Below are positions 12,260 through 22,750 of a DNA stretch of 64,000 bases, one piece after another; the first letter of the stretch is position 1; every line of letters starts with the position of its first letter. The notes under the pieces were generated by a model. It was not told the DNA's origin. It did no database searches and saw nothing but the letters and a program-made list of their open reading frames with translations. The DNA is taken from NCBI GenBank assembly GCA_009741485.1, contig CM019227.1:13415655-13479654 (forward strand), in the 5' to 3' direction. This stretch comes from Malurus cyaneus samueli (Eukaryota > Chordata > Aves > Passeriformes > Maluridae). Both the position numbers and the translations under genes were made by a program.

Positions 12260-13331
12260 AAGGCTGAGTAAAGGCTGGATAAAGGCTGAGTAAAGGCTGA
12301 GTAAAGGCTGGGTAAAGGCTGAAGCTGGCTAAGGCTGGCACTAATAACAGGCTGGCTAAAGGCTGAGGTAAAGGCGGGTAAAGGCTCGGCTAAAGCGCTG
12401 GGTAAAGTCTGGGTAAAGTTCTGGCTTAAGGCTGAGTAAAGGCTGAGTAAAGGCTGGGTAAAGGCTGGGTAAAGTTTGGCTAAAGGCTGAGTAAAGGCTG
12501 GGAAAGGCTGGTAAAGCTGCGTAAGTTGGCTAAGGCTGGTAAAGGCTGAGGAAAGGTGGCAAAGGCTGGGATAAAGGCTGGATAAAGGCTGAGTAAGGCT
12601 GAGTAAGGCTGAGTAAAGGCTGTAATATAAAGGTGGGTAAGGCTGGCTAAAGGCTGAGTAAAGGCTGGGTAAAGGCTGGATAAAGGCTGGGTAAAGGCTG
12701 GCTAAAGGCTGGCTAAAGGCTGAGTAAAGGCTGAATAAAGGCTGAGTAAAGGCTGGCTAAAGGCTGGCTAAAGGCTGAGTAAAGGCTGGATAAAAGATGG
12801 TAAAGGCTGGCTAAAGGCTGAGTAAAGGCTGGATAAAAGATGGATAAAGGCTGGCTAAAGGCTGAATAAAGGCTGAGTAAAGGCTGGGTAAAGGCTGGCT
12901 AAAGGCTGGCTAAAGGCTGAGTAAAGGCTGGCGTAAGCTGGTAAGGCTGGCTAAAGGCTGAGCTTAAAGGCTGGCTAAAGGCTGGCTAAAGGCTGAGTAA
13001 AGGCTGTGGTAAAGGCTGGCTAAAGGCTGAGTAAAGCTGAGTAAAGGCTGGCTAAAGGCTGAGTAAGGCTGAGTAAAGGCTGGCTAAAGGCTGGCTAAAG
13101 GCTGAGTAAAGGCTGAGTAAAGGCTGGCTAAAGGCTGAGTAAAGGCTGAGTAAAGGCCTGGCTAAAGGCTGAGCAAAGCGCTGGCTAAAGGCTGAGTAAA
13201 GGCTGAGTAAAGGCTGGCTAAAGGCTGAGTAAAGGCTGAGTTAAAGGCTGAGTAAAGGCTGCTAAAGTTAAAGGCTGGCTAAAGGCTAAGCTGAGTAAAG
13301 GCTGGCTAAAGGCTGAAGTAAAGGCTGGCAA
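12260..13331 (+). repeat. 11-bp minisatellite (AGGCTGAGTAA), about 95 copies
   Basis: A tandem array of an 11-bp unit, AGGCTGAGTAA, with the main variants AGGCTGGCTAA, AGGCTGGGTAA and AGGCTGGATAA. About 1.07 kb corresponds to roughly 95 units. Units from about 12340 to 12640 are irregular, with single-base losses and gains such as GGCGGGTAA, AAAGCGCTGG and GGTGGCAAAGG. From 12650 to 12930 the array is much cleaner. A reverse-complement array of the same unit lies at 18696-18893, so the two arrays flank block B in opposite orientation. Confidence 0.97.
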
Positions 13332-15053
13332 AAAAAAGAAAAGAAGAGATTCAGGCTTTTGGGTTTAAATGAACATCTAAAGGACAGGGACTTAAAAAAG
13401 AAGCTTTGCCAGGGAGACCCAAAGGTGACACCCACCACCTCAAGTGGGACAGGGGATTAACAGAGCTCGTCACCAAACCTGCCTGCTGCTCTGCAACATC
13501 CTCCTGGGGAATCTGGAGAAAAATCCTGGTGGCTGGTTAAACCAAGGACCAAGGAAACCAAATGCAAGAAAGCCTGCATGGAAAGGCTAATTTTATTTTT
13601 TGTAAGGGTGTGAGAGGAAAATGTGCATATTGGGTCCTCACAGGAGGAGAAATTGTCCCCAGGCTCCCTTGGCCCGCCCGCTGCTGGTTTCACCAAGGAG
13701 CAGCCCCCTGCGAATTTCTCCTTCCTGCAGTTTTGGTGTGACAGTGGCCCTGGGCAAGGCATTATTTGTGTGGCTGTCTGTAACACACACCCTCATTCTG
13801 ATGCCTTCAGAGGGCCCAGGCACTGCCCTGATACCAATTCCTGGGCAGGATTGGCAGAATTCCCTGGCTGTGGTGGCACTGCTGGGCCATGGCTTTCCTG
13901 GGAACACCGCCTGGGAGAAGTGACCACGGCTCATGGAAAACACCCGAGCGTTTGGTGCTGGGTCAGGTGGGAAGAGAGCTTGCTTGTGGATCTGGGCAAG
14001 ATTGCATTTTCTCAGCACTTCAAAGAGCATCGCCAAAACAATCCCTCAGAAGCCTGAACATGTTTGTTATCTGCTAACCCTAAAGCAAGGATCTAGGAGC
14101 CAGCAAGCTGAAACAATGCAAAAAAAACTATATTCCTGTGTAGCACTTGCAAAATCAAGGTGTTCGTGTTAGTCTTTTAGCTAGAAACCATTTATTTACA
14201 TCTGGCAACAAATTAATAATAATAAAACAACAATTCCGGCTCAAAATCTATTTGCTTTTAAGAAATGAAACCACCTTTTTAGTTAAATAACTTTGTTCCC
14301 TGGGAACAGGCACAATCTTTGGGTGTTGAAATGACTTTATATGAACCATTTTCCTTGTTTAGGGGCACTTAATTACTTCAGCGAGTGGTGAAAATTTCAA
14401 AAATTAATGTGTCCCACAGCAGAAAAGTTGAGCGGCAAATGATGCCTTACCCTCCTGGCTTTTTGCTGATTATGGGTCAGAGTGAATTAAGATTGGGCCT
14501 TTAATTCCCCCCAACGATGAAAGGGATTCCATCAGTTACAACTACAAGCTGATGTTATTAATGCAATGCGTGGCTTAAAAAGAACCAGCCCTAAAGGGAG
14601 ATGCCAAAATGAATTCTTCCATGTTAGTAACAAAGGAAGCCAGGGACTCCTTCAAGCGAGTCACGTCTGGGCTGAGTGGCAAGCCCTGCGACATTTCATA
14701 AGCTCCCAAATAAGATCTGCTGCGAATGTTTCCACATTTCCTATTTGTTGCATCCAACACTTGCTAAGGGCTTCACAGGCATTCCAGAGCACCTAAAGGA
14801 CGGCAATCACATTTGGCATGACACTGGACTTACAAACTTCCAAATGGGAAATAACTCCTTATTTTCATCATATAGGCCACACTCAGGCATTTAGGTACTT
14901 TTCGTCTTAATTTAAAAGGATGAAAAAAAATGCAAAAGGCTTCAAGAAACATTTTTATTTTTTTCTAATCAAAGCATAAAATTAATACTATGGAACAAAT
15001 TACTGCATAGAAAACTAGTGAATTTTTCCAGGAGAAAACAGTGAAAGGGTCTG

Positions 15054-15114
15054 AAAAAAAAAAAAAAAAAAGAAAAAAAAAAAGAAAAAAAAAAAAAAAA
15101 AAAAAAAAAGAAAG
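15054..15114. repeat. Poly-A tract in block B
   Basis: About 60 bp of A residues interrupted by a few G. The equivalent site in the inverted copy is the T tract at 24373-24404, so the tract predates the duplication or is shared by haplotype, and its length differs between copies. Confidence 0.95.
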
Positions 15115-16636
15115 TATTTTAGGGTTTTCTGTGTCTTCTTCTCCCTACAAAACTTTGGGTTTTTTAGAGCCCAGTCGCCCCTGGTGATGTGCAAGAGGGC
15201 AGCACATCCCAGCTAGAGCAGCTCTGGGCTGGCACACATCCTACACAAGTTTCCCCCTTTCCCCTGCAGCCCATTCCCAAATTCTATCAGCCGCCCTAGA
15301 GGCTGTAATGAAGGGATTTCAGCAGTGAGAAGGCTGGCAGGGCTGTGCAGAGGACAAATGTCCATCCTGCTTCCCTGGGCACACTGGGGTCCTGCAATGG
15401 CAGGGATTCATCAAGCCCTGGGGTTTGGTACACACCCAGGGTTTGGCAACATGCAGGATCCCTGATCTATGGATAACGTGGTTTAAGGCCAGAATAGAGG
15501 TTTTTAAAGTGTCTTTGTGAGTCAATATTTCCTCCTCCTGCTGAGCTCCTTGTCGAGCTGGACTCAGAGCATGAATGGAGCAGGACTATCATCAACAAAT
15601 AGATACGAAAAATCATATCACAGAGCTGTCTGAATCAGGCATTTGCTCTTCAAGCATGGAGCAACGGAATGTTTTATTGGACAATAATAAAGCAACAGAA
15701 AGGGCCAGGTGCACGACACATTTTCCAGGCACTCCTTAGGATGCCATGCACAAATGGCAGGCAGCTGCTCCACATTGAGCTCACCAGCCTGGAGGGCAGG
15801 GCTGCCTGCTTTCCAAGGCACTGTTTTCACAATGAGGAAAGCATTTGCTGTTTTATCTGGCCATAAATATTATGAAATGAGCTTATGAGCAGAACCACAA
15901 AGTGAGTGAATTGGTTACAATCTGGGTCCCAGAGCCTCTTAGGAGCAATGGTCAGGCTTCTGCTGACCTCCACTGAAAAAACTCTGGGTTTTTGAGGCTG
16001 CACTGCCTTGATCTGCAGGAGAGAAGGCTAAAAATGTGTATGAAGGGATTACAAAGTATTTGTGTTTCATTTTAAATGTGTGGAAAATCACATTAATGCA
16101 GAGTCAGCTAAATGTATATGCATCAGTCTGACTGTTCAAAAATCAAGGTAACTTGCATTTAGGAGTTTCTTTATAAGCTCCATACAGACACATATTTTTC
16201 TACTGTGGCAAAGGTTATGGTTCCTTTGCTGGTCACTTGCTGCTCTTTTCTTGTTGATTCCAGATTTGGAAAACACATATAGGAGTATTTTTTTCCCCTT
16301 CATGACTTAAGTCTTGTTCATACTCAAACTTTAAGGGCATATTTTTTTAAAATTTCTTTATTAGCTATATTTATATATCAGCTAATCTTCATACTGTTAA
16401 CAGAGTCTGACCTGTTCCCTCTCAAAGACATGGAAAGTTTTCCCCTTGGCTTCCAGCAATTCCAGACACTTATCACTTTGTTTGCAGTACTAATTTTTGT
16501 GTGATAAGATAGATCCCCATTTCGGGCAGCTAAATGTGATGTATATTTGCTAAGTACTCCTTTGAAATAAAATACGATTTATTTTCCCTCTTTAATTTAT
16601 AAAATGTAAAATGGCAATGCTCCTAAATCGCCTTAC

Positions 16637-16763
16637 CTGCAGAGCCACTGAAAGAGATGAGAGCATAAATATCCATGACATCCACATTATTACCAAATAC
16701 ATTCATTAAGAGCACTGCCATCACAGCGAATACCAAGTGAATTGACAGTGACAAGGCAATAAA
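16637..16763 (-). other. Possible small exon or conserved element, copy 1
   Basis: This is the reverse complement of 22751-22877. The sequence is identical between the two arms across about 150 bp, while neighbouring parts differ. Read on the minus strand it ends in CAG followed by GTAAGG, a consensus splice donor (complement CCTTACCTG at 16631-16639). See the entry at 22751 for the reading frame. A conserved non-coding element is the main alternative. Confidence 0.2.
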
Positions 16764-17706
16764 TTAAAGTGTTTATACCTTTTTCTCAGCTCGCAAATAC
16801 CAGAGTTATTCCTGACCTTTGATGTAAACCTTGGTGATCACTGGTAAATCAAATATAATACTGTTAGCATTCAGTGCCACAACTGAAACTTTTCACCTGG
16901 AGATGTAATATTTTCTAAGGTTTTCTTTGTGGAATACATTAATTATCATCCATACCTCATGGAGGATTAGTATCCATAGGAAATAAACTAATTTCCATGG
17001 AAAGCTTCCCAGTTTGCTCTGGTGGACTCTGGGATGATGAGTTTCATGATACAAGTTGTCTGTTTAGAAACTCCCCCATGTCTCCAGTGAGGGTCTGTCA
17101 CCAAACATCTCGGGGCTCTTGGGTTCTCAGGTGGGTTCCAATGGGCTGAAGATCCCTGAAGGAGGGATTTTGAGACAAAAGAGACACCAATTTCCAGTTT
17201 TCATGCGTTTTGTGCATTTAACCTTGTAGAGGAGAAGAAATTGTCTATACCAGTCAGGTTGCAAGCTTCATCCTTTTCATTTTGTTGAACTTCCTGTCTT
17301 GCTCCGGGTCAGTAAGGAATTATTGTTCCAAAGGAGCAGATCTCAGATTTTCTCTGATAGAAAATCCTGAAACAGAGGTGCTAACCCCTATTTAAAAGAT
17401 CTGATATCCTGAAGATAAGCCTTCTTCCCTTCGTTAGCTGCCTTGAAAGACGTCCCTAGACAGACAAAAAGCAGAGCTTGGGCTGAGGAGTTTCCAGTTA
17501 TTGGACATAAACAAGAAGCAAGAAATCTTGGCTAACAACGAGACCAACAGTGAAATATGTCAGTGTGAGAGGCATTTCAGGCCAATGAGAGGGGAGAAAT
17601 TGGGCCATTTGTTCCATGTTGGGCCAAGGCAATGGTTCTATAGCAGATACATGGGTGCAACGTGTTCCATGGTTCCACATGGTTCCACAACACTGTGGAC
17701 TTATCC

Positions 17707-17709
<3 letters not shown>

Positions 17710-17748
<39 letters not shown>
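17710..17748. repeat. 39-bp pure poly-A tract, specific to left arm
   Basis: Thirty-nine consecutive A residues sit between CCTGTA and CAAAAAAGCATC. The inverted copy at about 21763-21772 has only GTACAAGAACAAAAAGCA in complement, so the tract expanded in this arm or is an assembly or insertion difference. Confidence 0.95.
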
Positions 17749-17749
<1 letters not shown>

Positions 17750-18149
17750 AAAAAAGCATCTCTCCTCAGAGGAAGAGACTTTTACAACTTTACAGGATCA
17801 CTTGGGGTTCACTTCATGCTTTACGTACAGCTTTTGGTCAGTTTTCTTCCTTCCCTAGGTAGCTGGCTGGGCCCAACAAATAAAATTATACATATTTGGT
17901 GAGTGATCATCCCACCTGTGTTTTAATTCCTGCCTGGGAGCACTGTAGACCTGAGCAGCTGGCGATCTGCAGAATTCCCCTGTAAATATTTAAAACTGTT
18001 GCCGAGTCCAGCTCACACTTCCCTGGGTGACTTTTTTCCTAACGCTTTTCTTTATCTCTCCTGCTTTCAGATAAAATGTCAGCTCAAATGACTGCAATAA
18101 TAGCCTTTCCCTTCAGATTTTTTTTTTTTTCTCCGCCAGTTTGGATTTT

Positions 18150-18385
18150 AAAAAAATACTAATTCCGGCACTCAATAGGATATTTCTCCTATTGGGGGAA
18201 GTTTTCTGCCGCCCTTTCAGCATCGCGGTGCCCGCAGAGAGCCCGGCTTTGCGCTGCGGAGCCGAGCCGGAGGATGGCACAGTTGCTCAGCTCAGGCTGC
18301 GGGTGAGACATCGCTCACAGAGGAGCTGATAGCGCCGGGAACAACTGAGTCTCCTTTACAGCGGGGACCGTGATCCACGGCAGTA
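18150..18385 (+). promoter_or_regulatory. CpG-rich promoter-like element, copy 1
   Basis: About 20 CpG dinucleotides fall in roughly 220 bp of otherwise CpG-poor DNA. An inverted CCAAT box (ATTGG) is at 18191-18195. About 80 bp downstream an ATG at 18274 has a strong start context (A at -3, G at +4). It is followed in frame by nine codons and then GG|GTGAGA, a splice-donor-like site with GT at 18303-18304. A 13-bp palindrome, CCGTGATCCACGG, lies at 18368-18380. Together this resembles a small CpG-island promoter with a short first coding exon, but no downstream exon is identified. It is repeated facing the other way at 21125-21360. An unrelated GC-rich conserved element is an alternative. Confidence 0.4.
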
Positions 18386-18397
18386 ACAAATACACTG

Positions 18398-18435
18398 AAA
18401 AAAAAAATTAAAAAAAAAAAAAAAAAAAGGGGGGG
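18398..18435. repeat. Poly-A / poly-G junction at end of block B
   Basis: About 30 A residues broken once by TT are followed by seven G. The homology to the inverted copy ends here. In the other arm the equivalent point is a three-T run directly joined to block A'. The A tract is therefore the breakpoint of the inverted duplication. Confidence 0.92.
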
Positions 18436-18695
18436 TGTGGATAGGGAGAGGGAAAGGAATAAAGGAAAGGTGGAGCGGGGAAAGGAGGGAGGAAATGAGA
18501 AAGTCCTTCAGTGCAATGTCATTTGAGCAGAGCAAGGTCAGGGTGGGGCCAGGAGCCGCTTCGGGAGCTCAGGGCGAGGTCCTCCGGGAGCGGATTGGCT
18601 GGCCAGCAGGGCTTGCTGCTGATCCGCGGGATTGGGTGAGCTCTAAAGACAACAAGCCGGGCGGCTGTGGGACAGGGCAGCGCCGGGGCAGCTCC
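18429..18695. other. GC-rich unique stretch beside the breakpoint
   Basis: This 260-bp purine-rich then GC-rich stretch occurs only next to the left copy of B. It contains two further ATTGG motifs (in GCGGATTGGCTGG near 18592 and GGGATTGGGTGAG near 18629) and several CpGs, continuing the promoter-like character of the upstream 250 bp. An 89-codon open frame runs through it without recognisable content. It ends directly in the reverse-complement minisatellite. Confidence 0.5.
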
Positions 18696-18893
18696 AGCCT
18701 TTAGCCAGCCTTTACTCAGCCTTAGCCAGCCTTTTACTCACGCCTTTAGCCCCAGCCTTTAGCCAGGCCTTTACTACTCAGCCTTTAGCCAGCCTTTTAC
18801 TCAGCCTTTAGCAGCCTTAAAACTTCCAGCTTTTAGCCAGCCCTTTAATCAGCTGTTTAGCCAGCCTTTAGCCAGCCTTTACTCAGCCTTTTA
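18696..18893 (-). repeat. 11-bp minisatellite in reverse complement
   Basis: About 18 units of TTTACTCAGCC / TTTAGCCAGCC, the exact complement of the array at 12260-13331, with irregular units of the same noisy type (for example CCTTTTACTCACGCC). The array is cut off by the assembly gap, so its true length is unknown. Confidence 0.96.
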
Positions 18894-18918
18894 NNNNNNN
18901 NNNNNNNNNNNNNNNNNN
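18894..18918. other. Assembly gap of 25 N
   Basis: Exactly 25 undetermined bases separate the reverse-complement minisatellite from the second copy of block A. A round fixed number suggests a placeholder of unknown true length, not a measured gap. All statements about the order of blocks across this point depend on the scaffold join being right. Confidence 0.98.
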
Positions 18919-21110
18919 ATGATTTATCTGCCCGTTCTCACAGGCTGCTGGGAGATGTCCAGCCTCTTCCTTCACAGCAACTTTGTGTTGATTGGAAAAC
19001 CTGCAACAAACTGAAAAATCTTGCACACAGTCTTTGTCTCATCAGCTTCGATGTGGCTCTTCCCCAGCATTGCAATGAAATCGAAATATTGGTTGACTCT
19101 TTAGGTTTTCAGGTTGCTGCCAGCATTGTAGCTTTGTGCTGAGCAAACTGCCCTGACAGGATGTGGGAATGGAGAAGGGGAGAAGCAAGAATTGGTGTTG
19201 CTGCAGTGTCCCTGCTGGGCAGCCAGGGGATGGGGTTATTAATTCAGTCTGGAGCCATCTGACATTTCACGTGAGTCGGAGCTGGAGCTGGCAGCACAGC
19301 GGGACAATAGATTCACAATTAGCAAATATTTTAATGTGCACTGCTATGTCCTTTAATCAGCTGCTCTCCCAGCTTTTTCCTGTTTACTTTTCTGTGGAGA
19401 AGGTTTGTTCTTGTGAGGTTTCTCTGAGCAGATCTCTCCATTGGCAGGAAGGGGATGGAGCAGCAGTGTCTGTGTTCAGACTCAAGGACACAGTGAGTGA
19501 CAAACACTGCACCCTCCTGTCCTTACAAAGGGTCCAGAGCCAGGCAAGTGCAGGGCATGAGACCCTAAAAAGTCTCTCATGAGGAGGATGTGAGCAGGAG
19601 AACATGAGTCTCTTCAAATATTTCTCTGCTGCATTTGTTGGCTCATCATTTTTCAAGGTGTTTGGTGAAGTGAAAATATTTCTGTAAATCAGCTCTACTT
19701 CTGCATAGTTCACAGAGAATAAAACATCTGTGTAGTGTAACAGAACAACTTGTAGCTCGGTGAAAATTATAAACTTGTGATCTTGAATTAAATAATATCC
19801 CACTTCCTACAAACTGTGTGATTGAGAAAAAAAATGCTGCTTTTTACTGGCCTCCTCTAACCCCACACTGCAGGGATTAGTCCCAAGAAGGCATAATGGA
19901 GGGATAAAATAGGAGTGGCCTACCTCCATGGGTTATCTTTCCTGGCCTTGGCTACCACTGGGCTTCAGATTCCCAGCAAAAGCAAAATTTCCTCCCAATT
20001 CATTCATTCTGTGTGGCTCTTAGGCTGCTGCTTTCCCCGTACCAGGACAAGCTGCACACTTTATTGATTAAGCTGCTTGCTTTTCCCTTTCAGTGACATC
20101 CCTCATCTGAATGTGTGTGTGTTTTGCTGAATCAGCTGTGTATTGAAATGCTGGAGGGTTCAGCTGCTCTTCTGTTTGAGCTGCATATTTGGTTTAATCC
20201 TCTTGTGATTTTTTTGCTTGTTCATCTGGCTACTACTTTAGCCAAGTAATTCTGGGGGGTGGAGGGGTTGCACTGCCAATTTAGTTTCTGACTGGGAAAC
20301 ATATTCTATAAAATGAGTTCAGTCATTCGGGGCTGCAACTGTAAAATGCTGGAGTCAAAGGCCTTTTTTAGAGAAAAAAAAAGATTTATTTAATTTCCAG
20401 GGTTGGGAATACTGGGGGAGTTCCCAGCCTGGAAGCTAAAAATAAATAATCAGGAAAAAAACTGAAGCTGGGGGAGGATGGGGTGAGGGGGGTGTCAGTC
20501 TAAACTGAGATTTAAGAAGATCAGCTCATTGTCTCTGTCAGCATCTGTGGAAGCTGGGAAGCCAAGCACAGGGAGCACAGGTACAAATCCAAGCACATTT
20601 CACACAAACCGTGCATTCCCATGGCAGTAACTTCCCTCAGATTTGAAGCTGGGGTACAGATAGATTTATATATTTATTTATTTTCTATGGATAGAGATCC
20701 CAGGCTTTAAGGGTTGCTTTACAATGCAGACCCAGAAATGTCAGCAGCCCCAAACCCCACCCAATTCTAGCCAAGAAACAGTTTGCTCCAGCATCATCTC
20801 TCTTTTTTGGCATTGAGCTCCTCTGTGAGACCTTCCCCTAGGGGTCAAGCAGCCTGACTAGCAAGTGTGGTCCCCATCTCAGTTCTTCTCCAGTTTTTTT
20901 TTTTCCTGAACACAGTTTGGGTTTGTATGTATAGCAATAGCTGTAGAACATTCCTTAATCTTTTACAGCTTCTGATTATCACTTGACATTATGGTATTGT
21001 TTCTGCCAAATCCTGTACTTGTGGCATTTTGGAAATGGACGTGATAAGAGAGAAGTGTTATCAGCAAACCTTGTGTTTTCTCAGTAGAACAAAGCAAGAT
21101 TGTTAGCTGT
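18919..21110 (+). repeat. Duplicated block A', second copy (2.2 kb)
   Basis: A direct repeat of 9494-11701 at about 99% identity by eye. It begins at the first base after the gap, so any further left homology is hidden. It ends at TTGTTAGCTGT, where the first copy continues into TAAAAAAATACTTC but this copy continues into the inverted block B' (TTTCAGTGTATTTGTTACTG). Open frames on both strands mirror those of the first copy, with small frame differences caused by the indels. Confidence 0.95.
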
Positions 21111-21124
21111 TTTCAGTGTATTTG

Positions 21125-21360
21125 TTACTGCCGTGGATCACGGTCCCCGCTGTAAAGGAGACTCAGTTGTTCCCGGCGCTATCAGCTCCTCTGTGAGCGA
21201 TGTCTCACCCGCAGCCTGAGCTGAGCAACTGTGCCATCCTCCGGCTCGGCTCCGCAGCGCAAAGCCGGGCTCTCTGCGGGCACCGCGATGCTGAAAGGGC
21301 GGCAGAAAACTTCCCCCAATAGGAGAAATATCCTGTTGAGTGCCGGAATTAGTACTTTTT
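21125..21360 (-). promoter_or_regulatory. CpG-rich promoter-like element, copy 2
   Basis: The reverse-complement copy of 18150-18385. CCAAT is at 21316-21320, the complemented ATG at 21235-21237 and the complemented donor GT at 21207-21208. Its CpG-rich core is unchanged relative to copy 1, while a few bases differ around it. On the assembled sequence it points leftwards, towards copy 1, with A' and the gap between them. Confidence 0.38.
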
Positions 21361-21809
21361 TAAAATCCAAACTGGCGGAGAAAAAAAAAAAAATCTGAAG
21401 GGAAAGGCTATTATTGCAGTTCATGAGCTGACATTTTATCTGAAAGCAGGAGAGATAAAGAAAAGCGTTAGGAAAAAAGTCACCCAGGGAAGTGGGAGCT
21501 GGACTCGGCAACAGTTTTAAATATTTACAGGGGAATTCTGCAGATCGCCAGCTGCTCAGGTCTACAGTGCTCCCAGGGCAGGAATTAAAACACAGGTGGG
21601 ATGATCACTCACCAAATATGTATAATTTTATTTGTTGGGCCCAGCCAGCTACCTAGGGAAGGAAATAAAACTGACCAAAAGCTGTACATAAAGCATGAAG
21701 TGAACCCCAAGTGATCCTGTAAAGTTGTAAAAAGTCTCTCCTCTGAGGAGAGAGTGCTTTTTGTTCTTGTACAGGAGTAAGTGCCACAGTATTGTGGTGT
21801 TTTTGCACC

Positions 21810-21870
21810 CATGTGCAAAAACATGGGTATAGAATGTGCATAAACATGGGTATAGAACATTCTATCTGGT
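21810..21870. repeat. Short degenerate tandem repeat (ACATGGGTATAGAA)
   Basis: Two to three copies of a stretch around ACATGGGTATAGAA lie here. The left arm has a different short tandem at the same place (17660-17690, TCCATGGT / CACATGGT). It is the main local rearrangement between the two arms. Confidence 0.75.
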
Positions 21871-22750
21871 ATAGAATCATTGCCTTGGCCCAACATGGAA
21901 CAAATGGCCCAATTTCTCCCCTCTCATTGGCCTGAAATGCCTCTCACACTGACATGTTTCACTGTTGGTCTCATTGTTAGCCAAGATTTCTTGCTTCTTG
22001 TTTATGTCCAATAACTGGAAACTTTCCTCAGCCCAAGCTCTGCTTTTTGCTCTGTCTAGGGACGTCTTTCAAGGCAGCTAATGAAGGGAAGAAGGCTTAT
22101 CTTCAGGATATCAGATCTTTTAAATAGGGGTTAGCACCTCTGTTTCAGGATTTTCTATCAGAGAAAGTCTGGGATCTGCTCCTTTGGAACAATAATTCCT
22201 TACTGACCCGGAGCAAGACAGGAAGTACAACAAAATGAAAAGGATGAAGCTTGCAACCTGACTGGTATAGACAATTTCTTCTCCTCTACAAGGTTAAATG
22301 CACAAAACGCATGAAAACTGGAAATTGGTGTCTCTTTTGTCTCAAAATCCCTCCTTCAGGGATCTTCAGCCCATTGGAACCCACCTGAGAACCCAAGAGC
22401 CCCGGGATGTTTGGTGACAGACCCTCACTGGAGACATGGGGGAGTTTCTAAACAGACAACTTGTATCATGAAACTCATCATCCCAGGGTCCACCAGAGCA
22501 AACTGGGAAGTTTCCATGGAAATTAGTTTATTTCCTATGGATACTAATCCTCCATGAGCTATGGATGATAATTAATGTATTCCACAAAGAAAACCTTAGA
22601 AAGTATTACATCTCCAGGTGAAAAGTGTCAGTTGTGGCACTGAATGCTAACAGTATTATATTTGATTTACCAGTGATCACCAAGGTTTACATCAAAGGTC
22701 AGGAATAACTCTGGTATTTGCGAGCTGAGAAAAAGGTATAAACACTTTAA

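Larger units (their letters stand above)
13340..18400 (+). repeat. Duplicated block B, left arm of inverted repeat (5 kb)
   Basis: This block recurs as the reverse complement at about 21111-26060. Landmarks shared in order are GGTTTAAATGAACATCTAA near 13370 (complement near 26025), an A tract at 15054 (T tract at 24373), CCTTACCTG at 16631 (CAGGTAAGG at 22875) and ATTGG at 18191 (CCAAT at 21316). Sampled inner stretches (16.6-17.4 kb) are nearly identical. Sampled outer stretches (13.6-13.75 kb) differ at roughly 6-8% of positions, with many one-base homopolymer indels. No protein gene is recognisable inside; a promoter-like element and a possible small exon are listed separately. Confidence 0.93.

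Noticed and set aside
12260..13331. CRISPR-like array
   Set aside because: The repeats are directly adjacent 11-mers without unique spacers, and the surrounding sequence is vertebrate. It is a minisatellite.
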